NCBI GenBank assembly: GCA_030683705.1
Contig: JAUXPP010000167.1
Span: forward strand, 1 to 64,000
Direction of reading: 5' to 3'
DNA: 64,000 bases
Source of the DNA: Polaromonas sp.
GTDB taxonomy: Bacteria > Pseudomonadota > Gammaproteobacteria > Burkholderiales > Burkholderiaceae_C
The position numbers and the translations under genes were made by a program. Shown here one piece after another: positions 15,449 to 24,344 of this stretch (position 1 is the first letter of the stretch; each line of letters opens with the position of its first letter). The notes beneath the pieces are model-generated. The model was not told the origin of the DNA, made no database searches, and saw nothing but the letters and a program-made list of their open reading frames with translations.

Positions 15449-17806
15449 CTAAACAACGCGCTCCGAGATCAGCACCGACAGCCGCAAGGGGTCGAAAGGT
15501 TTGGTCAGGTGCAGGTCAAACCCGGCGGCCATGGCCTTTTGCCGGTCATCGTCCTGGCCCCAGCCGGTGGCGGCGATCAGCAGCGGCCGGTCTCCCCCGG
15601 GCTGCGCGCGGACATGGCGGGCCACCTCGTAGCCGTTTTTGCCGGGCATGCCGATGTCCAGCACCAGCACATCGGGCTGAAGCTGGCTGGCCAGTGCCAC
15701 CGCCTGCAAGCCATCGTTGGCGGTATGCACCACATGGCCGTCCATGCGCAGCAGTTCTGCCAGCAGATCCACCGCATCGCGGTTGTCGTCGGCCAGCAAC
15801 ACGGTCCGGGCACGTCCCGGCGCTGCGGGTGGCACGAGCGGCTGCGCCGCCTGCTCCGCCTCGGCCAGCGGCGCAGGGCCGGGCAGCGTGACGGTGAAAC
15901 GGCTGCCCAGGCCCGGGCCCGCGCTGTGGGCAGTCACCGTGCCTTCATGCAGTTCCACCAGCCCCTTGACCAGTGCCAGGCCAATGCCCAGCCCGCCCTC
16001 TGACCGGTCCAGCGCAGACTGTTCCTGGGCAAACATGGCGAAGACCTTGCTGATGGCCGCCTCGCTCATGCCGATACCGCTGTCCGTGACGGTGAAGACC
16101 ACGGCGCCGGGCGCCAGCGTCACCTCCAGCCTGATGCGTCCGCCCGCATCGGTGTACTTGGACGCGTTGTTCAGGAGGTTGGAAAGGATTTGCGCCAGGC
16201 GCACCGGATCGGCCAGCAATTGCAGTCCCGGCCGGGCGACCGTCGCCTCCAGCAGCTGGCGCCTGGCCTCGGCCAGCGGCCGTGCGGTTTCCAGCGCGGT
16301 TTCCACCAGCTCGTCGACCGACATGCGTTCTTTCTTGAGGATCAGCCGGCGCCGGGTGATGCGCGCGATGTCGATCAGGTCGTCCAGCAGATGCGCCATG
16401 TGGCCGACCTGGCGGGTAATGACGGCCGTCGCCTGGTCGCGCACCCGGTCGGTGGCGGCCGGCGAAGCCAGCAACTGGACCGCCGTGCGTATCGGCGCCA
16501 GCGGATTGCGCAACTCATGCGCCAGTGTTGCCAGGAATTCGTCTTTTTCACGGTCCGCTTCCTGCAGCACCTGCGCCGCGGCGCGTGTTTCCTCGATGTC
16601 CGTGGTGGTGCCGAACCAGCGCAACACGCGACCGTCGGCATCGAGCTGCGGCACGGCGCGCGCCTTGAACCAGCGATAGCCGCCGCCCGCACCGCGCAGG
16701 CGGTAGTCGACCTGCCACTCCTGGTTGCCGCTGCGCACCCGCGCCCAGTTCTCCCGGGCCACGGCCCGGTCATCGGGATGCAGTGACGCCATCCAGCCGT
16801 TGCCGAGCGCACTTTCCGGTGTCTGGCCGGTGTAGACCTGCCATTGGGAATTGAAGCGCTCCAGCGGGCCGTCGGCCGCAGCCACCCAGGCGATGGCGGG
16901 AATGCTGTTGGAAAAAGCCAGCAGGGCCTGCTGGGTACGCTGCAATTCAGTGACATCGTGCCCCTGCACAAACACGCCGTTGACCGCACCCGTCGCATCC
17001 CGCAGCGGCTGGTAGACGAAGTCCAGCCAGGCCTCGGTGGGCGGCGCATCACGTTCACGGTTGAGCATCAGGCGCACCGACCGGCCCACGTAGGGCTCAC
17101 CGCTGCGGTACACCTGGTCCAGCAGCTTGACAAACCCCTGCTCGACCACCTCGGGCAGTGCCAGGGCCAGCGGTTTGCCGATCACGTCGCGAAAACCCGT
17201 CAGCTGCACATAGGCCTGGTTGGCAATTTCAAACACGTGGTCGGGCCCGCGCATGATGGCAATAAAGCCGGGCGCCTGGCTGAACAGCGACTGCAGGCGC
17301 TCCTGCTCCGCGCGCTGGTGGCGCTCTGCCAGCACCATGCCGGTGGTCTCGGTACACGCGCAATAGATGCCGGCCACCGCGCCGGTTTCGTCGCGCACCG
17401 GCGACCATGAGAAGGTAAACCAGGTCTCTTCGTCATAACCATGGCGCCGCATGAGCAGCGGCAGGTTTTCCATGAAGAAGGCTTCGCCGCCCATGGTACG
17501 CGCAACCAGCGGCGTGAGGTCGCCCTCGATTTCCTGCCAGATGTCGAGAAACGGCTGCCCCATGCCTGCCGGATGTTTGGCGCCCATGATGTCGCCGTAG
17601 GCATCGTTGTACAAGGTATGCAGTGAGGGCCCCCACGCCACGAACATGGGAAAAGCCGAGCCCAGCACCAGGCTGACCACCGATTGCAGCGCCTGCGGCC
17701 ACTGTTGCGGCGGGCCCAGCCCCGGACCCGACCAGTCCATGCCACGCATCAGCCGCGAGGTTGAGCTATCGCCGGAAAGAAAAGGCAGGTCGGGTACGGC
17801 GCTCAT
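15449..17806 (-). CDS. Hybrid sensor histidine kinase with PAS/PAC domains and receiver
   Basis: A 785-aa cytoplasmic-looking kinase without obvious membrane segments. In order: an N-terminal PAS-like sensor (about 35-160), a second PAS (about 170-285), a PAS_3 domain with PAC (about 300-415), HisKA with H-box FLATLAHELRNPLAPI (about 430-445), an HATPase domain with ILSNLLNNASKYT and GGLGIGLALVKGL, and a C-terminal receiver with VLLADDNRDA and the phospho-acceptor Asp in VLVLDIGMPGKNGYEV. The CheY-like Lys (LHLTKPFD) is present. It stands alone with no partner regulator next to it. The N-terminal architecture (a PAS with partial GAF-like features) suggests light, redox or small-molecule sensing; the signal is unknown. 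Confidence 0.9.
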   Translation of the reverse strand: MSAVPDLPFLSGDSSTSRLMRGMDWSGPGLGPPQQWPQALQSVVSLVLGSAFPMFVAWGPSLHTLYNDAYGDIMGAKHPAGMGQPFLDIWQEIEGDLTPLVARTMGGEAFFMENLPLLMRRHGYDEETWFTFSWSPVRDETGAVAGIYCACTETTGMVLAERHQRAEQERLQSLFSQAPGFIAIMRGPDHVFEIANQAYVQLTGFRDVIGKPLALALPEVVEQGFVKLLDQVYRSGEPYVGRSVRLMLNRERDAPPTEAWLDFVYQPLRDATGAVNGVFVQGHDVTELQRTQQALLAFSNSIPAIAWVAAADGPLERFNSQWQVYTGQTPESALGNGWMASLHPDDRAVARENWARVRSGNQEWQVDYRLRGAGGGYRWFKARAVPQLDADGRVLRWFGTTTDIEETRAAAQVLQEADREKDEFLATLAHELRNPLAPIRTAVQLLASPAATDRVRDQATAVITRQVGHMAHLLDDLIDIARITRRRLILKKERMSVDELVETALETARPLAEARRQLLEATVARPGLQLLADPVRLAQILSNLLNNASKYTDAGGRIRLEVTLAPGAVVFTVTDSGIGMSEAAISKVFAMFAQEQSALDRSEGGLGIGLALVKGLVELHEGTVTAHSAGPGLGSRFTVTLPGPAPLAEAEQAAQPLVPPAAPGRARTVLLADDNRDAVDLLAELLRMDGHVVHTANDGLQAVALASQLQPDVLVLDIGMPGKNGYEVARHVRAQPGGDRPLLIAATGWGQDDDRQKAMAAGFDLHLTKPFDPLRLSVLISERVV

Positions 17807-17854
17807 CCGGCGCAGTGTACCTGCAGGTCCGTCCCGCAGGGCGCCTGGAAAGAC

Positions 17855-18703
17855 TTACAACTTGAAAGGAACGACAAGCTGGCGCTGCTCGCCCAGGCCT
17901 TCGATGCCCAGCGTCATCACGTCGCCTTTTTTCAGGTACAGCGGCGGCTTCATGCCCAGGCCGACGCCGGGCGGTGTGCCGGTGGTGATCACGTCGCCGG
18001 GCAGCAGGGTCATGAACTGGCTGCAGTAACTGACAATTTTGGCCACGCTGAAAATCATGGTGCGGGTAGAGCCGGTCTGCATGCGTTTGCCGTTGAGGTC
18101 CAGCCACATCGAGAGTTTTTGCGGATTCGGCACGTCGTCTCGCGTCACCAGCCAGGGGCCCAGCGGGCCGAAGGTGTCGCAACCCTTGCCCTTGTCCCAG
18201 GTGCCGCCGCGCTCGATCTGGAACTCGCGCTCGCTGACATCGTTGATGGTGCAATAACCGGCGACGAAATTCAGCGCATCCTTTTGCGACACATAACGCG
18301 CGCGCGCACCGATCACCACGCCGAGTTCGACCTCCCAGTCGCTCTTGACCGAACCCTTGGGCAACATGACCGGGTCGTTGGGACCCTGGATACAGCTGGT
18401 CGCCTTCATGAACACCACCGGCTCGGGTGGAATCGGCATGCCGGACTCGGCCGCATGGTCGGCGTAATTCAGGCCGATGGCGATGAACTTGCCGACACCG
18501 GCGACCGGGCTGCCCAGGCGCGGCGACCCTTTCACCAGCGGCAGGCTGGCGGTCTTGAGCTTGCGCAGCTTGGCCAGTGCGGCATCCCCGAGCTGCTCCG
18601 GGCCGATGTCCTTGACCACCGCGCTGAGGTCGCGCAGCTTGCCATCGGCATCGATGAGGCCGGGTTTTTCCTTGCCGGGGTTGCCGTAACGAACGAGTTT
18701 CAT
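17855..18703 (-). CDS. Fumarylacetoacetate hydrolase-family protein (candidate 2,4-diketo-3-deoxy sugar-acid hydrolase)
   Basis: A 282-aa FAH-family enzyme with N-terminal MKLVRYGNPGKEKPGLIDA and core motifs GLNYADHAAE, FMKATSCIQGPNDPVMLP, DWEVELGVVIGARARYV (the Glu-x-Glu metal ligands) and ITTGTPPGVGLGMKPPLYL. This subgroup includes 2,4-diketo-3-deoxy-L-fuconate/rhamnonate hydrolases, which cut the C-C bond to give pyruvate plus a hydroxy acid. The two SDR genes upstream, one of which could make the 2,4-diketo substrate, support that role. The start follows AAGGA. Alternatives within the family (ureidoglycolate lyase, oxaloacetate decarboxylase-like) cannot be excluded. Confidence 0.88.
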   Translation of the reverse strand: MKLVRYGNPGKEKPGLIDADGKLRDLSAVVKDIGPEQLGDAALAKLRKLKTASLPLVKGSPRLGSPVAGVGKFIAIGLNYADHAAESGMPIPPEPVVFMKATSCIQGPNDPVMLPKGSVKSDWEVELGVVIGARARYVSQKDALNFVAGYCTINDVSEREFQIERGGTWDKGKGCDTFGPLGPWLVTRDDVPNPQKLSMWLDLNGKRMQTGSTRTMIFSVAKIVSYCSQFMTLLPGDVITTGTPPGVGLGMKPPLYLKKGDVMTLGIEGLGEQRQLVVPFKL

Positions 18704-18759
18704 ATTTTTCCTTTTTAGCTACACAAAACAAAATCCAAAACCATGTGGAAATGGGCTTA

Positions 18760-19506
18760 TCAGTAAGTCGAACGGCCGCCGGACAAATCAAAAACCGCGC
18801 CGGTTGAAAACGAACAATCTTCGGTGCAGAGCCAGCCCACCATGGCGGCGACTTCTTCTGGCGTGCCGAAGCGTCCCATGGGAATTTTCGACAGCATGAA
18901 GGCGATATGTTCGGCACTCATCTGGTCGAAGATGGCGGTCTTGACGGCGGCCGGCGTCACGCAGTTCACACGCACGCCGGTGTCGGCGAGTTCCTTGCCC
19001 AGCGACTTGGTCAGCGCAATCACCGCCGCCTTGCTGGCGCTGTAGGCGCTGGCGTTCGGGTTGCCGTCCTTGCCGGCGACCGAGGCGATGTTGACGATGC
19101 GGCCGTAGTTATTGGCGCGCAGGTGCGGCGTCCATTCACGACAGCAAAGGAAAAGGCCATTGAGATTGACGGCCATCACCTGCTCCCATGCGTCCACCGG
19201 GTAGTCCCAGAGCTTGACGTTGGGACCGGTGACGCCGGCGCTGTTGACCAGGGCATCGACCCTGGGCGCGTGTTGAAGTGTCGCCTCAACCGCGGCGCAT
19301 ACCGAGGCGTGCTGCGACACATTCACCGCCACCGCCCACGCCCGCGTGCCCAGCGCAGCTGCAGCCTTGCGGGCGGCCGCTTCGTCGCGGTCCCACAGGG
19401 TGACGCTACCGCCGGATGCGATGAGACGCTGGGCAATGGCGAACCCCAGGCCCACAGCCCCGCCGGTGACCACCGCGTGGCGGCCACCGAAGTCGAGCTG
19501 GTTCAT
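18760..19506 (-). CDS. SDR dehydrogenase (candidate sugar or 2-keto-3-deoxy-sugar-acid dehydrogenase, A)
   Basis: A 248-aa classical SDR: TGGAVGLGFAIAQ cofactor loop (about 14-26), NSAG motif, catalytic Ser in IVNIASVAG and YSASKAA catalytic Tyr/Lys (about 153-157). It ends SGGRSTY. It probably oxidises a sugar, or the C4 hydroxyl of a 2-keto-3-deoxy sugar acid, with NAD+. The ATG at 19506 overlaps the stop of the upstream SDR gene by 4 nt (ATGA); a longer frame running to 19959 is a shadow within that gene. It lies 56 nt upstream of the FAH-type hydrolase gene. Confidence 0.9.
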   Translation of the reverse strand: MNQLDFGGRHAVVTGGAVGLGFAIAQRLIASGGSVTLWDRDEAAARKAAAALGTRAWAVAVNVSQHASVCAAVEATLQHAPRVDALVNSAGVTGPNVKLWDYPVDAWEQVMAVNLNGLFLCCREWTPHLRANNYGRIVNIASVAGKDGNPNASAYSASKAAVIALTKSLGKELADTGVRVNCVTPAAVKTAIFDQMSAEHIAFMLSKIPMGRFGTPEEVAAMVGWLCTEDCSFSTGAVFDLSGGRSTY

Positions 19507-20246
19507 ATGGTCATGCCGCCATCGATGCTGTAAGACTGGCCGGTGACAAACGCCGACTCGTCGCTGGCCAGGAAAGTCACCAGCGGCGCGATCTCGTGGG
19601 CCTGCGCAAGCCGCCCCATGGGCTGGCGCGCCACAAAATTCTTGCGCGCCTCGACCGGGTCCTCGAACACGTTGATGCGGTCCTGCAGCGAGGGGGTGTC
19701 GACCGTGCCGGGGCAGATCGAGTTGCAGCGTATGCCCTGGGTCACGAAGTCGGCCGCCACACTTTTGGTCAGGCCGATCACGGCCGCCTTGGACGCGCCG
19801 TAGACAAAACGATTCGGCAGGCCCTTGAGGCTGACCACGCTGGCCATGTTGATGATGCTGCCGCTGCCCTTGCCGCCGTTGTTGGCCAGCATCTTCGGCA
19901 GTGCCGCCTGGATGGTCCAGTACTGCGAGCGCACATTGAGGTTGAAGGCGAAGGCCCACTCCTCGTCGGTGGCCTGCAGGATGGAGCCGGCATGCACAAA
20001 GCCGGCGCAGTTGAACAGCACATGCAGCGCAGGCATGTCGGCAATCACTTTGCCGATCGCCGCCTTGTCGAGCACATTCAGCGCGAGCGCGCGGATGTTG
20101 GGCACACCCTCATAGGCGGCGAGCAGTTTTTCGTTGACGTCGGTGGCCCAGACCTGGGCGCCTTCTGCGGCCATGGCCAGCGCGCTGGCCTTGCCTATGC
20201 CCTGACCGGCGGCGGTGACCAGCGCGGTTTTTCCTTCGAGTCTCAT
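19503..20246 (-). CDS. SDR dehydrogenase (candidate 2-keto-3-deoxy-sugar-acid 4-dehydrogenase, B)
   Basis: A 247-aa classical SDR: TAAGQGIGKASALA loop (about 9-22), NCAG motif, INMASVVS, YGASKAA catalytic Tyr/Lys (about 150-154) and C-terminal TGQSYSIDGGMTI. It resembles dehydrogenases acting on 2-keto-3-deoxy-L-fuconate/rhamnonate (LRA5-like group). The ATG at 20246 has AGGAA upstream. It is first in the minus arm, divergent from the GntR regulator, with the candidate operator between them. Which of the two SDRs is the sugar dehydrogenase and which the 4-dehydrogenase cannot be settled from sequence alone. Confidence 0.88.
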   Translation of the reverse strand: MRLEGKTALVTAAGQGIGKASALAMAAEGAQVWATDVNEKLLAAYEGVPNIRALALNVLDKAAIGKVIADMPALHVLFNCAGFVHAGSILQATDEEWAFAFNLNVRSQYWTIQAALPKMLANNGGKGSGSIINMASVVSLKGLPNRFVYGASKAAVIGLTKSVAADFVTQGIRCNSICPGTVDTPSLQDRINVFEDPVEARKNFVARQPMGRLAQAHEIAPLVTFLASDESAFVTGQSYSIDGGMTI

Positions 20247-20334
20247 GGATGGTTCCTGTAGTTGCGAAAGCGGCGCCGGCAGCCCCTGCACAGGGTTTTG
20301 CCGGATGTTGCCGCCGGGGATTCATGGGATTATT

Positions 20335-20359
20335 AATTGGCCTTACCACTTGTCCAATT
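20335..20359. promoter_or_regulatory. Candidate GntR (FadR-type) operator between divergent arms
   Basis: AATTGG (20335-20340) is matched by CCAATT (20354-20359), and TGGCCTTACCA (20338-20348) resembles the TGG-N-ACCA sites bound by FadR/UxuR-type regulators. The site lies between the SDR start (20246) and the GntR start (20398), where one regulator could control both arms. Confidence 0.5.
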
Positions 20360-20397
20360 CTGGCTAACCCTTAATCCCTTTTTCACTCGCCTGTTCC

Positions 20398-21156
20398 GTG
20401 CCGCTTCAAACCGTCGAACCCCAACGCCTGTACCGCCAGATTGCGGGGCAGTTGCGTGCGCTGATCAGTGCCGGCGAATTTGCCGTCAACACCCGGCTGC
20501 CGGCCGAACGCGACCTGGCCAAGCAACTGGGCGTGAGCCGGCCCTCGGTGCGTGAAGCGCTGATCGCGATGGAAGTCGAGGGCTGGGTCGAGGTGCGCAC
20601 CGGCTCGGGCGTGTATGTGCTGGACCGCAGCAGCCATGCCGCCGCGGCCGCCGCCAGCCGGCCGCAGATCGCGCCCGACGAATGGGGGCCGCTGGAGCTG
20701 ATACGCGCGCGCCGCGTGGTCGAAGGCGAGATCGCCTCGATCGCGGCGCTGCAGGCCAAACGCAAACACGTCAGCGCGATGGCCAGGGCGCTGGATCTCA
20801 TGAAAAAGGACGCCGCCCGCGGCGTGCTGCCGCTCGAAGGCGACCGCGCCTTCCATACCGCGATTGTCGAGTCGTGCGACAACGTGGTCCTGCTCGAAAC
20901 CGTGCAGCGTTTCTGGGACTCGCGGCGCGGTCCGCTGTTCGAGCGTCTCGGCGGCTACTTCGAAAACCTGGAGTCCTGGACCGCCGCCATCAGCGAACAC
21001 GAAGCCATCCTGCAGGCGGTGCGCGACCACGACGGCGCGGCCGCCCGCCTGGCCATGCATGCCCACATGGACAACTCGCACACCCGCTTCAGCGTGAGCT
21101 GGCGCCAGGCGCGGCAACTCAAGGAGCCCTTCGCCAGCCTGGCGAACGCCGGATGA
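20398..21156 (+). CDS. FadR/UxuR-type GntR transcriptional regulator
   Basis: A 252-aa regulator. The N-terminal winged HTH (about 10-78) contains RLPAERDLAKQLGVSRPSVREAL and VEVRTGSGVYVL. The C-terminal FCD domain (about 95-225) carries the Asp/His metal-site pattern DRAFHTAIVES, ISEHEAI and AHMDNSH. It uses a GTG start at 20398. Members of this group sense sugar acids or keto acids; here it probably represses the flanking catabolic and TRAP genes. The HTH specificity pattern (R-L-P-A-E-R, S-R-P-S-V-R-E-A-L) is standard. Confidence 0.92.
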   Translation: MPLQTVEPQRLYRQIAGQLRALISAGEFAVNTRLPAERDLAKQLGVSRPSVREALIAMEVEGWVEVRTGSGVYVLDRSSHAAAAAASRPQIAPDEWGPLELIRARRVVEGEIASIAALQAKRKHVSAMARALDLMKKDAARGVLPLEGDRAFHTAIVESCDNVVLLETVQRFWDSRRGPLFERLGGYFENLESWTAAISEHEAILQAVRDHDGAAARLAMHAHMDNSHTRFSVSWRQARQLKEPFASLANAG

Positions 21157-21232
21157 CCCATGAACCGCGGTGCACGGCTGGCGTGTGCATCGTTTCCCTT
21201 TGAAAGCCAGTAACCACCCAAGAGGAGACACC

Positions 21233-22231
21233 ATGAAAGCGCTGACAAGAAAACAATTTGCTCTCAAAACAGTAGCTGCTTGCGCATTGCTGGCGGGGGC
21301 TATCGCCCCTCTTGGCATCGCGAATGCGCAGACCAAACTGAAATGGGCGCATGTGTATGAAACCTCCGAGCCCTACCACAAGTGGTCGGTCTGGGCCGGC
21401 GAGGAGTTCAAGAAACGCACCAACGGCAAGTACGAGATCCAGGTCTTTCCGGCCTCCAGTCTCGGCAAGGAAAGCGACATCAACCAGGGCCTGCAACTCG
21501 GCACGGTGGACATGATCCTGACCGGCGCTTCCTTCGCCTCGAACTCCTACCCGCGGCTGGCCGTCAGTTATTACCCCTTCACCTTCCGCGACGCCGACCA
21601 TGTGGTCAAGTACGGCAAGAGCGAGGTGTTCAAGGAGCTGACCGAGGGTTACAAGAAAGCCACCGGCAACACCGTGACCGCGCTGACCTACTACGGCGCG
21701 CGCCATGCCACCAGCAACAAGCTGTTCAAGAACTGCGACGAGATGAAGGGCATCAAGATGCGGGTGCCGGACTCGCCCGCCTACACCGCCCTGCCACGCG
21801 CCTGCGGCGCCAACCCGACGCCGATCGCCTTTGCCGAGGTTTACCTGGCGCTGCAGAACGGCACCGTGGACGCGCAGGAAAATCCGCTGCCGACCATCGA
21901 AGCCAAGAAGTTCTTCGAGGTGCAGAAGAACATCATCCTGACCGGCCACATCTCCGACGCGCTGCTGACGGTGATCGCGCCCAGTCTGTGGGGCAAGCTG
22001 TCGCCGGCCGAGCAGAAAATCCTGACCGAGGTGACGCAGGAAGCCGCCGTCAACGCCACCAACGACATCCGCAAGCGTGAAGGCGAGCTGGTCGAGGAGT
22101 TCAAGAAGAAGGGCAACAACGTGGTGACCGTGGACCGCGCCGACTTCCAGCAGCGCGTGCTCAAGGCCATCACCTTCGAGTCCATGAAGCTGGACAAGAA
22201 GGACTGGGACAAGATCATCGCGATCAAATAG
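21233..22231 (+). CDS. TRAP transporter substrate-binding protein DctP
   Basis: A 332-aa periplasmic receptor of a tripartite ATP-independent transporter. The signal peptide is residues 1-32 (cleavage after the A-N-A at 30-32). Mature motifs include KWAHVYETSEPYHKWSVW, the conserved Arg in IKMRVPDSPAYTAL (about 180) that binds the substrate carboxylate, and QNGTVDAQENPLPTIEA. A sugar acid is the likely substrate. The ATG at 21233 follows AGAGGAG; a longer frame from 21170 has no such site. Mini-repeat copy d is embedded in its signal-peptide coding sequence. Confidence 0.93.
   Translation: MKALTRKQFALKTVAACALLAGAIAPLGIANAQTKLKWAHVYETSEPYHKWSVWAGEEFKKRTNGKYEIQVFPASSLGKESDINQGLQLGTVDMILTGASFASNSYPRLAVSYYPFTFRDADHVVKYGKSEVFKELTEGYKKATGNTVTALTYYGARHATSNKLFKNCDEMKGIKMRVPDSPAYTALPRACGANPTPIAFAEVYLALQNGTVDAQENPLPTIEAKKFFEVQKNIILTGHISDALLTVIAPSLWGKLSPAEQKILTEVTQEAAVNATNDIRKREGELVEEFKKKGNNVVTVDRADFQQRVLKAITFESMKLDKKDWDKIIAIK
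21265..21287 (+). repeat. Mini-repeat copy d, inside the dctP signal-peptide coding region
   Basis: CAAAACAGTAGCTGCTTGCGCAT carries the family core and encodes the KTVAACA segment of the DctP signal peptide. Confidence 0.6.
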
Positions 22232-22246
22232 GCCTCCCCCCGAAGT

Positions 22247-22264
22247 GGCTCACTGGCGTGAGCC
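22247..22264. repeat. Intercistronic hairpin between dctP and dctQ
   Basis: GGCTCAC-TGGC-GTGAGCC (22247-22264) is a perfect 7-bp stem in a C-run/G-run context 15 nt after the dctP stop. It has no T-tract. It may protect the dctP transcript or partly terminate, giving excess binding protein; this is inference. Confidence 0.65.
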
Positions 22265-22350
22265 GCCTCCCCCCAGGGGGCGACACCAGCGGCCCGGCAT
22301 AGCCGGTTCCGCGGTGTCCTGATCCACAGAGAGTCACTTGCAGGCACACC

Positions 22351-22926
22351 ATGAAGATAGAAACCATTGACGACATGGCCCCCGTGATGGGGGCGGACGG
22401 CGAATTTCACATGCAGGACGACGCCGTGGACCTGTCGGGTACCACGCTGGAAGGCTGGGTGGCGCTGGGATTCTTCTGGATCCTGGGCGCCACGGTGTTC
22501 TACCAGTTCTTCACGCGTTATGTGATGAACGACTCGGCCGCCTGGACGGAAGAGATTGCGCGTTACCTGCTGATTGCGGTGGTCTTCACCGGCGCCACCA
22601 TCGGCGTGGTGAAGAACAACCACATCCAGGTGGATTTTTTCTACAAATTCATGCCGAAGCGCATGGGCCGTGTCATGGCGACAGCGGTGGACCTGCTGCG
22701 CATCGGCTTCTTTGCGGCGGCCACCATCCTGACCGGGATGATGATGCTCAAGCTCGGCAGCAACTCGCGCATGACCATGGTGGACCTGCCGATGAACTGG
22801 GTCTACGGCGTCTGCCTGCTGGGTTTCGCTGCGATGACTTTCCGTTCGGTGCAGGTCGCGCTGTTTCACCGCCAGCGCGGCTACTGCGTGCTCGAGCGGC
22901 CCGAGTCCTCGATGGACGACAAATAA
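22351..22926 (+). CDS. TRAP transporter small permease DctQ
   Basis: A 191-aa membrane protein with four hydrophobic segments (about 40-62, 80-100, 115-140 and 150-170). The DctQ signature FTRYVMNDSAAWTEEIARYLLI is present after TM1. It forms the small membrane component that pairs with DctM in the inner membrane. It lies 120 nt after dctP, a gap holding a hairpin, and 9 nt before dctM. Confidence 0.92.
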   Translation: MKIETIDDMAPVMGADGEFHMQDDAVDLSGTTLEGWVALGFFWILGATVFYQFFTRYVMNDSAAWTEEIARYLLIAVVFTGATIGVVKNNHIQVDFFYKFMPKRMGRVMATAVDLLRIGFFAAATILTGMMMLKLGSNSRMTMVDLPMNWVYGVCLLGFAAMTFRSVQVALFHRQRGYCVLERPESSMDDK

Positions 22927-22935
22927 CAAGATCCC

Positions 22936-24330
22936 ATGCTCAAAATCATTTTTCTTTTACTCATGAGCGGCGGCATTCCGGTCGCCATCGCGATGGCCGG
23001 CTCCTCGCTGATCTACATCTGGTGGACCGGCAACCTCCCGAGCTTTGTGGTGATCCACCGCATGGTCAGCGGCATCGACAGCTTTCCGCTGCTGGCTGTG
23101 CCCTTCTTCATCCTCGCCGGCAACCTGATGAACAACGCCGGCATCACCAACCGCATCTACAACTACGCGCTGGCACTGGTCGGCTGGCTCAAGGGCGGAC
23201 TGGGCCATGTCAACATCGTGGGCTCGGTGGTGTTCGCCGGCATGAGCGGCACCGCGATTGCCGACGCCGCCGGCCTGGGCACCATCGAGGTCAAGGCCAT
23301 GACCGACCACGGCTACAGCAAGGAATTTGCCGTAGGCGTGACGGCGGCGTCGGCCACCCTGGGGCCCATCATCCCGCCCAGCCTGCCGTTTGTGATCTAC
23401 GGGATGATGGCCAATGTCAGTGTGGGCGCGCTGTTCCTGGCCGGCATCCTGCCGGGCGTGCTGATGGCCATCCTGATGATGCTGACGGTGGCCTATTTCG
23501 CCCACAAAAACGGCTGGGGCGGCGACATCCAGTTCGAGTGGCCGCGCGTGATCAAGGCCCTTGCGGAAACCGCCGTGGTCATCGTCTGGCCGGTGCTGGT
23601 CTGGCTGCTGATCGCCAGGTTCGGGATGCCGGCGCAAATCACCGTGGTGGTCTGCCTGGCCGCGCTGTTTGCAGCGGACCGCTTCTTCCAGTTCCAGGCG
23701 GTGCTGCCCATCATGACGCCGGTGCTGCTGATAGGCGGCATGACCACCGGCATCTTCACGCCCACCGAAGGCGCGATTGCCGCCTGCCTGTGGGCCATGA
23801 TCCTGGGCTTTGCCTGGTACCGCACGCTGAACTGGAAGATGTTCATCAAGGTCTCGCTGGACACGGTGGAGACCACCGCCACGGTGCTCTTCATCGTCGC
23901 GGCCGCCAGCATCTTCGGCTGGATGCTGACTGCCACCGGCGTGACGGCCGCGATCTCGGAGTGGGTGCTGGGCTTCACCAAGGAGCCCTGGGTGTTCCTG
24001 CTGCTGGCCAACCTGCTGATGCTGTTTGTCGGCTGTTTCCTGGAGCCCACCGCCGCCATCACCATCCTCGTGCCCATCCTGGTGCCGATCTGCCAGCAAC
24101 TGGGCATAGACCTCGTGCACTTCGGCCTGGTGATGGTGCTCAACCTGATGATTGGCCTGCTGCACCCGCCCATGGGCATGGTGCTGTTTGTGCTGGCGCG
24201 GGTGGCCAAGCTCTCGGTGGAACGCACCACCATGGCCATCCTGCCCTGGCTGGTGCCGCTGCTGGGATCGCTGGCCCTGATCACCTACTTCCCGAAAATG
24301 GTGCTGTGGCTGCCCAAAATGTTCTATTGA
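22936..24330 (+). CDS. TRAP transporter large permease DctM
   Basis: A 464-aa polytopic permease with about 12 hydrophobic segments. Family motifs include PLLAVPFFILAGNLMNNAGI, GMSGTAIADAAGLGTIE, LGPIIPPSLPFVIYGM and LVMVLNLMIGLLHPPMGMVL. It moves substrate with Na+ symport together with DctP and DctQ. Somewhat longer than the commonest 425-430 aa forms, with an extra hydrophilic stretch in the middle (about 195-235). Followed after 14 nt by the UxaA-type dehydratase gene. Confidence 0.93.
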   Translation: MLKIIFLLLMSGGIPVAIAMAGSSLIYIWWTGNLPSFVVIHRMVSGIDSFPLLAVPFFILAGNLMNNAGITNRIYNYALALVGWLKGGLGHVNIVGSVVFAGMSGTAIADAAGLGTIEVKAMTDHGYSKEFAVGVTAASATLGPIIPPSLPFVIYGMMANVSVGALFLAGILPGVLMAILMMLTVAYFAHKNGWGGDIQFEWPRVIKALAETAVVIVWPVLVWLLIARFGMPAQITVVVCLAALFAADRFFQFQAVLPIMTPVLLIGGMTTGIFTPTEGAIAACLWAMILGFAWYRTLNWKMFIKVSLDTVETTATVLFIVAAASIFGWMLTATGVTAAISEWVLGFTKEPWVFLLLANLLMLFVGCFLEPTAAITILVPILVPICQQLGIDLVHFGLVMVLNLMIGLLHPPMGMVLFVLARVAKLSVERTTMAILPWLVPLLGSLALITYFPKMVLWLPKMFY

Positions 24331-24344
24331 TCGCAGGTGTTCCC

